Shown: piece after piece, positions 1-6,770 of the stretch
Layout of the letters: every line of letters begins with the position of its first letter
Numbering within the stretch: position 1 is the stretch's first letter
Assembly (NCBI GenBank): GCA_031279175.1
Contig: JAITJA010000016.1
Location: forward strand, 1-14,635
Source of the DNA: Odoribacteraceae bacterium
GTDB lineage: Bacteria > Bacteroidota > Bacteroidia > Bacteroidales > Marinifilaceae
DNA: 14,635 bases
Reading direction: 5' to 3'
Notes under the pieces: model-generated
Database searches by the model: none
Told to the model about the DNA's origin: nothing
Seen by the model: the letters and a program-made list of their open reading frames with translations, nothing else
Translations under genes and position numbers: made by a program

Positions 1-852
1 GTTCAGTTGCTTGATACGTTCCGGTTCGAAGTTAATACTGATCTTCTCGGTGATATTCGTGGTCATCTTCCCGAAGCTTCCGCGCCGGGTAGTGATCACC
101 AACACGCCGTTCGCCCCTCGCGATCCCCAGATAGCCGTGGCGGCAGCGTCTTTCAATACCTCCACCGATTCGATATCTCCGGGAGAGAGGTTGACCAGTC
201 CACTTAAGTCCTCGTCGGTTGCCGTGGAGAACTCAAAGTTGTCTGCGTACTGGGTATTGTACGGCACCCCGTTCAACAAGATCAGTGGCTCCGAGGAGGT
301 AGAAAGAGAACTGATGCCTCGGATACGTATCGCCGACCCTGACCCGGGAGCGCCCGACCCGCTGACGATGTCCACGTTGGCCAGCTTCCCTTGCAGTGCA
401 TCTCCCAGCGACGTTACCGGTAGCTGGTCCATATTCTCGAGTTCGATTTTCTCGGTAGCTGCCACCACGTTCCTGATACTAATTCCCATGTCATTTCGCT
501 GTCCTCTCCCGACCACGACCGTTTCTCTCAACATTCGCGCTTCCTCGACGAGGAATATATCCTGTGTTCGTTGTCCAGCGTACTTCACGCGTTGCGTCTT
601 GTAGCCTATAAAGGAATAGTTCACGCTCACGTCTGTCGCGTTGTCCGGGACATTGATATAGTACTCTCCCTTGGCATCCGTGATCACCCCAACCAGCACG
701 CGTTCGTTCGTGTTCATGATTACCACGTTCACCCCGGGGAGCGGCCCTTCGGCGTCTTGCACTTTGCCTCGCAAAGGTCTGGCCTGCGAGAAGAGTTGCA
801 GGTTCCCCAGCAAGAGGCCCGCGAGCAGCACGCTATATTTTATCAAATTCAT
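1..852 (-). CDS. SusC/RagA-family TonB-dependent outer membrane receptor, N-terminal part
   Basis: This reading frame has no stop before the left edge, so only the first 284 codons are present. It starts at the ATG on the minus strand at 852. A hydrophobic signal peptide (about residues 1-23, ending LFSQA) is followed by a carboxypeptidase-regulatory-like beta-sandwich (about 26-103, with the typical PLPGVNVVIM and GVITDAKGEYYI stretches). A TonB-box-like segment ETVVVGRG (110-117) comes next, then the receptor plug (about 125-258) with GDALQGKLANVDIVSGSG, RIRGISSL, PLILLNGVPY and the family hallmark SVEVLKDAAATAIWGSRGANG. SusC proteins are outer-membrane barrels powered by TonB that import oligosaccharides, peptides or other ligands together with a SusD lipoprotein, usually encoded next. 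The start lies 21 nt after the upstream lipoprotein stop, so the two are almost certainly one transcript. The substrate cannot be inferred from this portion. Confidence 0.95.
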   Translation of the reverse strand, partial: MNLIKYSVLLAGLLLGNLQLFSQARPLRGKVQDAEGPLPGVNVVIMNTNERVLVGVITDAKGEYYINVPDNATDVSVNYSFIGYKTQRVKYAGQRTQDIFLVEEARMLRETVVVGRGQRNDMGISIRNVVAATEKIELENMDQLPVTSLGDALQGKLANVDIVSGSGAPGSGSAIRIRGISSLSTSSEPLILLNGVPYNTQYADNFEFSTATDEDLSGLVNLSPGDIESVEVLKDAAATAIWGSRGANGVLVITTRRGSFGKMTTNITEKISINFEPERIKQLN

Positions 853-873
853 ATCGTTCACTATTTATTCTTG

Positions 874-3138
874 TTAATCGTCACCCCAGACAAAGCGATC
901 TTCCGCTTTGGTCAAGATAAAAAACATACACTCCTTGGCAAAGTGAGGCCCGTACGCCTCCACGACGCGGTCGTTCTCCGAGAAGGGGAGCTGTATCCTC
1001 ATCCTGTAATTCCCGTACGTGTTATTAAATACCGGATCCATCGACAGCACTTTGATCTTGAAATCCTTGTGAACGGTTTGCAGCTCTTTATCGGCGATGG
1101 TTCCCTTTAACACGTCGAGGAAGACAAATGTCGTATCGCTTTGCCTACTGACCATGTGCTTGGAGAGCCAGTCGGTCAGCGGTACTTTATCGTTCGCGTT
1201 TACCGGTGGTATTCCCAGCGACCCGGGATTACCCCACGTGTCCAGCGTGCAGAAGATCAACCCGCGCCCGTACGTGAAAGGCTTCAGCGGGTCGGTATAC
1301 ACGTTAGCGATATCGTGATCCGTACTCTTGATAATCTTCTCCTTGAAGTTAGTTTTTAGCCATGCCCGGTACGGTTTAGTTTGATCTTCGATCAGCTCCG
1401 TGAGGATGTCGATTCCCGACGAGAGCAGTCCCTTTACCTCGTAAGCGCGCCACGTGCCCCATCGACCGCTGGAGTTAAACTCGTCCACCCCGAGATTCAC
1501 GGGAGCCCCGTCCTCGCTGAGCATCCTCCCGCTCCCGATTTGCACGAACGCATCCTCGTTATCCGTCTCCATCCACTCCTGCTCGCTGGTAGTAATCTCG
1601 TCCATGTTGATCACCCGGTTTATTACCTGTCCGCGCACGATAGTCTCCATGTCCGTGGCGGACACCGTGGAGCTTCCCTTTCTCACCGTGTAATCGTTTA
1701 GCGTGCTCCCGCTATTATTCAGGTTATACCCCAGTTCCGTGAGCGTCTCGTCGGAGAGTAGGAAGAGCGTCAACTCCCGTTCTTTGTTTGCTAGCAACGA
1801 CAACATTCCCGACTTGGCCAGCATGTAAGAGAAGATCCGGTACTTGGGGGATTGGAATGTCGGCCTGGGAGCCGTCTCGAAGATCGTCGGCACGTCCACC
1901 TTCGTCAGGCCGTAGAACGTGCCATTACCGCATATCTCCTTGTAATCCACGTCCGTGTCCACGTTAAACCCGTAGGGGTATCCCCATTCGGAGACCATTC
2001 CTGCCCGCAGTTGTTCGGGGAAGATCAGCCCGTCGGACTTGACAAAGTGGTTCGAGATAAAATAATATATAGCCAGCGGGTCCACCTCGTTATAATCCTT
2101 GTAGCGCTGGCTCAGGTTCGGGTCGCCCCAGAACTCCCGGAAGAAACTATTCAATGTTGCATTGCTCGGGACGAAAGCGTTATACGTCACCTTAGACAGT
2201 AGCAGCCAGTCGTCGCGTTCCGTCGTCCACTCGTTCCCGATAGGCAGCAGCATGAAGTTCTGCGTGTCCATATGCAGGAACATATACGTGGTCGCGTACG
2301 GTAGCCCGTCCATGTACCTGTTGGCAAAGCTCTCATCCTTGGTGAGGAAGCCCGGGAAGCGATCGTAGAGTTTCAGCATGAGTCCATACTTGTTCGTGTC
2401 CCCCTCCATCACCTTATATATCGTCCTCAGTGGCTCGATCACGTTATCCACTATATAAAGGTAGCCGTTATCGGTTGGGATAGATGACTCTAGCACTCCG
2501 GCGTTGGCCGCGTAGAGATGCTCGTCCTCGACACCATACCAGTTGCTCTTCGGGAAAAAGTACCTATAATTCTCCTCCGGGTTCTTCGCCCCAACGGCCT
2601 TGAAAGTATTAATGCCGAAGACAGGCAGGTACTTATCCAGGTTAGCCACGGTGATCATCTTGTTTTGCTTGGGATCGAATCGTTGTTCCGGTCGCTCGTG
2701 CACGGCCGTACGAAACTTGTAGTTGATCCCAGGGATCGCGATCTGCGATTCCACGTCCGGCTGGAAGTTCAGTAACTGCTCCTTGTTATACGAGTACCGC
2801 AGGCAGTGCTGTCCCACCAGCAACCGTAGCTCTTCCCCCGGGATCTCCTCCAGCCCGGAGATTCCCCGTCTCCGGAAATAGCGTTTAAAGGCCACGTCCG
2901 TCGGGACGAATAGCGTGGAAAGGCCTTTGCCCGTCAGCAGGTCGGTGAACCCCGTTCTTTCCGCCGCATCGAGAAAGATCTCGAAACTCCCCCGTTCTTT
3001 CAGGATGTCGTACGAGAACCCTTTCTGCACGTTCTCCTGCCGAGGGACGGTCTCTTCCCATTTCTCCTCGCAACCGGCGAGGAGGAGCAGAGAGAGTGCC
3101 CATAACGTTAATACTACTGTTCTTTCTTTTTTACCCAT
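874..3138 (-). CDS. Fasciclin (FAS1)-domain surface lipoprotein
   Basis: The protein is 754 residues. The N-terminus is a lipoprotein signal peptide with lipobox LAGC (C23), followed by acidic residues EEKWEE that fit a Bacteroidota surface-export signal. The first FAS1 domain (about 41-236) is clear: SFEIFLDAAERTGFTDLL, then LFVPTDVAF (compare FxPTNxAF), LLVGQHCLRYS, and the closing GYLYIVDNVIEP. A second, divergent FAS1-like region starts near 240 and includes YNAFVPSNATLNSFF (319-333). A third begins near 434 (FSYMLAKSGMLSLLANKERELTLFLLSDETL). The last 150 residues are unassigned. FAS1 domains usually mediate adhesion or binding at the surface. The gene lies directly upstream of a SusC-type receptor, so it probably acts as an accessory surface protein of that uptake or adhesion system. 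The ATG at 3138 is chosen because it gives an intact signal peptide. Confidence 0.9.
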   Translation of the reverse strand: MGKKERTVVLTLWALSLLLLAGCEEKWEETVPRQENVQKGFSYDILKERGSFEIFLDAAERTGFTDLLTGKGLSTLFVPTDVAFKRYFRRRGISGLEEIPGEELRLLVGQHCLRYSYNKEQLLNFQPDVESQIAIPGINYKFRTAVHERPEQRFDPKQNKMITVANLDKYLPVFGINTFKAVGAKNPEENYRYFFPKSNWYGVEDEHLYAANAGVLESSIPTDNGYLYIVDNVIEPLRTIYKVMEGDTNKYGLMLKLYDRFPGFLTKDESFANRYMDGLPYATTYMFLHMDTQNFMLLPIGNEWTTERDDWLLLSKVTYNAFVPSNATLNSFFREFWGDPNLSQRYKDYNEVDPLAIYYFISNHFVKSDGLIFPEQLRAGMVSEWGYPYGFNVDTDVDYKEICGNGTFYGLTKVDVPTIFETAPRPTFQSPKYRIFSYMLAKSGMLSLLANKERELTLFLLSDETLTELGYNLNNSGSTLNDYTVRKGSSTVSATDMETIVRGQVINRVINMDEITTSEQEWMETDNEDAFVQIGSGRMLSEDGAPVNLGVDEFNSSGRWGTWRAYEVKGLLSSGIDILTELIEDQTKPYRAWLKTNFKEKIIKSTDHDIANVYTDPLKPFTYGRGLIFCTLDTWGNPGSLGIPPVNANDKVPLTDWLSKHMVSRQSDTTFVFLDVLKGTIADKELQTVHKDFKIKVLSMDPVFNNTYGNYRMRIQLPFSENDRVVEAYGPHFAKECMFFILTKAEDRFVWGDD

Positions 3139-3785
3139 AACGTGAATTGTTTTAAAATTTAAACGCTGCCAGGGCCGGGGGTAACCGGCGATGGTCGGCG
3201 CGTTATTATCAAGGTAAACGGGGAGAGTGTCGCACTCATCGACGCACCGCGAGGGCTGGTCGGGCGAGTGTCGCGTTCCGGTTTTTGCATCGCGATGTTG
3301 CTACATCTCTCTTCTTTTACTCGTCTCATCATTTACACTATTTCGTTTTACAATTATTTTTTGTTTGTTCCTGTCCCGACTGTCCGGGCATTTCCTTAAA
3401 TTGTTCCCAAAATTACTACAAAGATTTTTAAAACAAGCAATAGGATAGCATGATTTTTTTGTTGATCATGCAAGAGTATCGCATTCAACGTGATATACAT
3501 GCTTTCCGAGGTGCTTCCTCCATCGTTTTACCTCTCTTTTCGGGCATTCCTGGCCTGTTTTACCCTGTCCGGGCGCATGCGAACGTTAAATAGATTCATC
3601 TTTTCTCGCAAAAAAAGTAAAGGTGGACGGGAGAGACGAGTTCTTTGTCTACTGGCATGGTCCGCGTGCAAGGCAACCGGGGAACGAGAATGAACGGCGC
3701 GCGTCGCGGGACCGGCGCGGATGGGCACGAGAGCGCGTGTTGTTGAAAAAATAGCCGGGAGATATTGTCTGCCGGAAAAATAGTG
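3139..3785. other. Long divergent intergenic region without a recognisable gene
   Basis: No convincing coding sequence is seen between the lipoprotein start and the aromatic operon leader. The part next to the lipoprotein (3139-3290) is GC-rich and carries GAGTGTCGC twice (3225-3233 and 3266-3274), each able to form a small hairpin. The stretch 3300-3480 is AT-rich and contains a probable minus-strand promoter and a 7-bp hairpin (3448-3454 with 3465-3471). The stretch 3490-3780 holds short open frames with no recognisable protein character. The region may hold the lipoprotein operon's long leader and its control sites. Confidence 0.6.
3408..3436 (-). promoter_or_regulatory. Possible promoter of the lipoprotein-SusC operon
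   Basis: On the minus strand TAATTTTG (3415 to 3408) matches the Bacteroidota -7 consensus TAnnTTTG. A TTG (3436 to 3434) lies 18 nt upstream, the same spacing as in the aromatic-operon promoter. The resulting 5' leader would be about 260 nt. The local AT-richness makes a chance match plausible, so confidence is low. Confidence 0.35.
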
Positions 3786-3793
3786 TACATTTG
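3765..3793 (+). promoter_or_regulatory. Promoter of the aromatic amino acid operon
   Basis: TACATTTG (3786-3793) is a perfect match to the Bacteroidota -7 box TAnnTTTG. A -33-like TTG (3765-3767) lies 18 nt upstream. Transcription should begin near 3800, a few bases before the leader peptide start at 3816. This position supports the reading of the downstream leader as an attenuator. Confidence 0.7.
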
Positions 3794-3815
3794 CCGCGTT
3801 ATAAAACATGATTTG

Positions 3816-3872
3816 ATGACAGCACAACGATTTTACCGCTCCTTTTTTTTCCATTACTTTTATTTTACATGA
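3816..3872 (+). CDS. Phe/Tyr-rich leader peptide of the pheA operon attenuator
   Basis: This is an 18-codon frame, ATG at 3816 to TGA at 3870-3872, encoding MTAQRFYRSFFFHYFYFT. Nine of its 18 residues are aromatic: six Phe (6, 10, 11, 12, 15, 17) and three Tyr (7, 14, 16). It sits just downstream of a good promoter and directly before prephenate dehydratase. The pattern parallels the known E. coli pheL and pheM leader peptides, whose translation measures charged tRNA-Phe. Here both Phe and Tyr codons are present, matching an operon that carries both the Phe and the Tyr branch. The peptide itself probably has no function; translating it is the signal. The alternative ATG at 3808 stops after two codons. 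There is no clear Shine-Dalgarno sequence, as is common in Bacteroidota. Confidence 0.85.
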   Translation: MTAQRFYRSFFFHYFYFT

Positions 3873-3943
3873 AAGTGAGGCAGGAGCGGTATGGTGAATA
3901 TTAAACAAACAAGACGCGAATCCTGCCCGGCGAGGCAGGATTC
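3835..3943 (+). promoter_or_regulatory. Transcription attenuator with four mutually exclusive segments
   Basis: Segment 1, ACCGCTCC (3835-3842), lies inside the leader peptide frame and pairs perfectly over 8 bp with GGAGCGGT (3883-3890). Segment 2, GGCAGGA (3879-3885), overlaps that partner and pairs over 7 bp with segment 3, TCCTGCC (3921-3927). Segment 3 also pairs with segment 4 (3934-3940) as the core of the terminator stem. A ribosome stalled at the Phe codons 3843-3851 would cover segment 1 and free segment 2 to pair with 3, allowing readthrough. A ribosome that reaches the stop at 3870 would cover segment 2 and let 3 pair with 4, ending transcription. This is the classical amino acid attenuation arrangement. 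Confidence 0.8.
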
Positions 3944-3950
3944 CTTATTT
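3918..3950 (+). terminator. Attenuator terminator hairpin
   Basis: A perfect 10-bp stem, GAATCCTGCC (3918-3927) with GGCAGGATTC (3934-3943), has the 6-nt loop CGGCGA. It is followed by CTTATTT, a short and interrupted U-run. It ends about 20 nt before the pheA start. The weak U-run leaves some room for control at the translation level instead. Confidence 0.75.
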
Positions 3951-3964
3951 AATGCAACACAAGT

Positions 3965-4813
3965 ATGAAGAGAGTAGCTATTCAAGGTGGGGCGGGGGCG
4001 TATCACGAGATTGCCGCCCGCGCCTATTTCAAGGGACGAGGCGAGGAGATAGAGATCCTGCCGCGTGCGCGCTTCAAGGACGTGATCGCGGAGGTGAAGC
4101 GGGAGCCGGGGACGATAGGAATCATGGCCATCGAGAACACGATTGCCGGGAGCCTGTTGCAGAACCACGAGCTGATACGGGTGAGCGATCTCGTCGTCTT
4201 CGGCGAGCAGAAGACGCGCATCACGCATTGTCTTGCCGCGTTGCCCGGGCAGGCATTAAGTGATATTATCGAGGTGCACTCGCATCCTATCGCGCTGATG
4301 CAATGTGCCGACTATCTTGACGGTCTGGGCGCGAAGGTGGTCGAGGAGGAGGACACGGCGCTGAGCGCGTGGGATATCGCGCGGGAGAAGCTGGTGGGGC
4401 ACGCGGCCATCTGTAGCCGGTACGCGGCTGACCTTTACGGTCTCGAGGTGCTCGAGGAGGGGATCGAGACGAACAAGCGGAACTTCACGCGCTTCCTGTT
4501 GCTGGCGAACCGGGAGGCGGCCGGGGAAATCCGGGGTAAGGAGACGACGAGCAAAGCGTCCATCGTCTTCACGTTGCCGCACTCGGAGGGTAGCCTGTCG
4601 CGCGTGCTGACGATCTTCTCGTTCTATGACGTGAACTTGACGAAGATCCAGTCGTTGCCGATCATCGGGCGCGCGTGGGAATACCTGTTCTACGTCGACT
4701 TGACGTTCAAGGATATCTTGAAGTATCGCCAGGGCGTCGAGGCCACGCGTCCGCTGACCAGCGAGTTCAAGGTATTGGGTGAATATGCTGCTTGCCATGA
4801 AGAGGTCATCTGA
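3965..4813 (+). CDS. pheA: Prephenate dehydratase
   Basis: A cytoplasmic enzyme that decarboxylates and dehydrates prephenate to phenylpyruvate, the committed step to phenylalanine. At 282 residues it has the size of a monofunctional enzyme, with no chorismate mutase domain. The catalytic domain (1-185) shows VAIQGGAGAYHE, MAIENTIAGS (54-63), HSHPIALMQC (105-114) and NFTRF (173-177), whose TRF motif is essential in this family. A C-terminal ACT domain (about 198-275) with GSLSRVLTIF and NLTKIQSLP is the expected phenylalanine-binding feedback site; QSLP replaces the ESRP seen in many proteobacteria. The ATG at 3965 follows the attenuator hairpin by 21 nt. The 3' end overlaps the next gene, suggesting translational coupling. 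Confidence 0.96.
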   Translation: MKRVAIQGGAGAYHEIAARAYFKGRGEEIEILPRARFKDVIAEVKREPGTIGIMAIENTIAGSLLQNHELIRVSDLVVFGEQKTRITHCLAALPGQALSDIIEVHSHPIALMQCADYLDGLGAKVVEEEDTALSAWDIAREKLVGHAAICSRYAADLYGLEVLEEGIETNKRNFTRFLLLANREAAGEIRGKETTSKASIVFTLPHSEGSLSRVLTIFSFYDVNLTKIQSLPIIGRAWEYLFYVDLTFKDILKYRQGVEATRPLTSEFKVLGEYAACHEEVI

Positions 4814-5972
4814 TCCCGTGCCTCGCCCGGCCCGGAGACTGGAGGGGGTGAGCGAGTATTATTTCTCGCGGAAGTTGGCGGAAATCGCCGCGATGAATGC
4901 CCGCGGGGCCGACGTGATCAGCCTCGGCGTGGGTAGCCCCGATAACCCGCCGGCGGCGGAGGTGGTCGAGTGCTTGCGCGAGGAAGCCTTGCGGCGCGAC
5001 GCTCACGGTTACCAGCCCTACACGGGGATTCCGGTGTTGCGGGAAGCTTTCGCGGCGTGGTACGCGCGCCACTATCGCGTGACGCTTGGCGAGGGAGAGG
5101 TGCTACCGCTGATCGGGTCGAAGGAGGGGATACTGCACGTGTCGCTGGCCTTCCTCGACCCGGGGGATGCGGTGTTGGCGCCTGATCCGGGCTACCCGAC
5201 GTATCGCTCGGCGGCGCGACTGGCGGGAGCGAGTGTCGTGACGTATGACTTGCTCGAGGAGAACGGGTGGCAGCCGGACTGGGAGCGACTGGAAGGTGCC
5301 GACCTGTCGCGCGTCAAGATCATGTGGGCGAATTACCCGCACATGCCGACGGGTGCTCCGGCGACAAGGGAGCTGTTCGAGCGGTTAGTGGAGTTCGGGC
5401 GACGGCGCGGGATAGTCATCTGTCACGATAACCCGTATAGTTTTATCCTGAACGACCGGCCGGCGAGTATCCTCGAGGTGGAGGGGGCGCGGGAGTGGTG
5501 CATCGAGCTGAACTCGCTGAGCAAGTCGCATAACATGCCAGGGTGGCGCGTGGCGATGCTCGCGTCGAACCGGCAGTTTGTAGAGTGGGTATTGAAGGTG
5601 AAGAGCAACGTCGATAGCGGGCAATTCCGCCCGGTGATGCTTGCCGCCGCCCGCGCGTTGGATGCCCCGGACTCCTGGTACGCGGAGAACAACCGGGTAT
5701 ACGCCGCCCGTCGCTCGGTGGCCGAGGAGATCATGACGGCACTCGGCTGCACGTTTGACCCGTGTCAGTCGGGACTATTCCTCTGGGGCCGCGTTCCGGA
5801 TCGCTGGCGCGACGGCGAGGAGCTGGCCGACGAAGTACTTCGTCGCGCGCGTGTCTTTATCACTCCTGGCGCGGTGTTCGGGGAGAACGGGCGACGGTAC
5901 GCGCGCGTCTCACTCTGCCGCGAGGAGGAACGGCTGCAGGAGGCCTTGAAACGAATTATTGAAAACATGTAA
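4797..5972 (+). CDS. PLP-dependent class I/II aminotransferase, probably aromatic or aspartate type
   Basis: This fold-type I aminotransferase is 391 residues from the ATG at 4797. GTG 4779 and ATG 4785 are in-frame alternatives; 4797 was preferred because it leaves a short lead-in before the conserved RLEGVSEYYFSRKL. Visible landmarks are ISLGVGSPDNPP, GYQPYTGIPVLREA, DPGYPTYRSAA, ANYPHMPTGA (the substrate-binding Asn region, normally NYPNNPTGA), the cofactor-binding HDNPYSF, and the Schiff-base lysine in NSLSKSHNMPGWRVAML (Lys about 243), followed by the PLP-phosphate Arg region. It overlaps pheA by 17 nt and precedes tyrA by 15 nt. Its likely job is transamination of phenylpyruvate and 4-hydroxyphenylpyruvate, inferred from context. 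The sequence also resembles LL-diaminopimelate or aspartate aminotransferases, so substrate specificity is unproven. Confidence 0.9.
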   Translation: MKRSSDPVPRPARRLEGVSEYYFSRKLAEIAAMNARGADVISLGVGSPDNPPAAEVVECLREEALRRDAHGYQPYTGIPVLREAFAAWYARHYRVTLGEGEVLPLIGSKEGILHVSLAFLDPGDAVLAPDPGYPTYRSAARLAGASVVTYDLLEENGWQPDWERLEGADLSRVKIMWANYPHMPTGAPATRELFERLVEFGRRRGIVICHDNPYSFILNDRPASILEVEGAREWCIELNSLSKSHNMPGWRVAMLASNRQFVEWVLKVKSNVDSGQFRPVMLAAARALDAPDSWYAENNRVYAARRSVAEEIMTALGCTFDPCQSGLFLWGRVPDRWRDGEELADEVLRRARVFITPGAVFGENGRRYARVSLCREEERLQEALKRIIENM

Positions 5973-5987
5973 CACGAAAAGAATAGT

Positions 5988-6770
5988 ATGAGAATCCAGA
6001 TCCTTGGCGCCGGCAAGATGGGCGCCTTTTTCGCCGACGCGCTGGGCGTCGAACACGAGGTGGCGATCCACGATTATCGCCCCGAGCGCTTGCGCTTTAC
6101 CTACAACTGTATCCGGATGCGCGACCCTCGGGAAATCGCGGAATTTAACCCGGAGATATTACTCAACGCGGCCACGCTGAAATACACGGTCGACGCCTTT
6201 CGGCAGGCCCTCCCGTATCTCTCGCCCTCCTGTATCCTGGCCGACGTCGCCTCCGTGAAGACGGGGCTGAAGGAGTTCTACGAGGAGGCCGGTCACCCGT
6301 TTGTCTCCACGCATCCGATGTTCGGGCCGACATTCGCGAACCTGGAGAATCTCGCCTCGGAGAACGCGATCATCATCACGGAATCGGCTCACATGGGAAA
6401 GGTGTTTTTCAGGGACCTGTATAGCTCTCTCAAGTTAAAGATCTTCGAGTACTCGTTCGATGAACATGACCGGACGATCGCCTACTCGCTCTCTATCCCG
6501 TTCGCCTCGACGCTGGTATTTGCTGCCGTCATGAAGCCCCAGGAAGCGCCGGGGACGACCTTCAAGAAGCACATGAATATTGCCCGGGGATTATTGTCGG
6601 AGGACGATTACTTGTTGTCGGAGATCCTGTTTAACCCGCGTACTACCGGGCAACTGGAACAGATCCGGCAGGAACTCGCGCGGCTTGTCGAGATTATCGA
6701 GGCCCATGATGCCGCGGCCATGAAGGAGTTTTTACGTGTCATCCGGCAGAAGATCGTGCCGCGGTCATGA
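5988..6770 (+). CDS. tyrA: Prephenate dehydrogenase
   Basis: An NAD(P)-dependent enzyme that oxidatively decarboxylates prephenate to 4-hydroxyphenylpyruvate, the precursor of tyrosine. The protein is 260 residues with an N-terminal Rossmann fold (ILGAGKMGAFFADAL, 5-19) and an acidic strand end (HDYRPERL). The characteristic LADVASVKTGL (84-94) and STHPMFGPTF (107-116) contain the catalytic His region and the prephenate-binding loop. The helical C-terminal dimerisation domain follows. No ACT domain or chorismate mutase domain is attached, so feedback control is not obvious and chorismate mutase must come from elsewhere. It is the last gene of the attenuator-controlled operon. Its stop codon overlaps the stop of the converging LytTR gene. 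Confidence 0.93.
   Translation: MRIQILGAGKMGAFFADALGVEHEVAIHDYRPERLRFTYNCIRMRDPREIAEFNPEILLNAATLKYTVDAFRQALPYLSPSCILADVASVKTGLKEFYEEAGHPFVSTHPMFGPTFANLENLASENAIIITESAHMGKVFFRDLYSSLKLKIFEYSFDEHDRTIAYSLSIPFASTLVFAAVMKPQEAPGTTFKKHMNIARGLLSEDDYLLSEILFNPRTTGQLEQIRQELARLVEIIEAHDAAAMKEFLRVIRQKIVPRS

Noticed and set aside
3448..3471. Hairpin GCATGAT/ATCATGC considered as an intrinsic terminator
   Set aside because: The T-run lies in the loop and not after the stem, and no gene ends nearby on either strand.
3490..3693. 67-codon plus-strand frame in the large intergenic region
   Set aside because: There is no promoter box before it, no recognised motif and no conserved-looking composition.
3139..3785. 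tRNA or other structured RNA gene in the long intergenic region
   Set aside because: No cloverleaf arms or T-loop consensus could be found, only short hairpins.
3528..3908. 126-codon minus-strand frame upstream of pheA
   Set aside because: It lies antisense to the promoter, leader peptide and part of the attenuator, and has low-quality composition with no recognisable motif.
4256..4798. 180-codon minus-strand frame opposite pheA
   Set aside because: It is an antisense shadow of pheA, which has all catalytic and ACT motifs in place.
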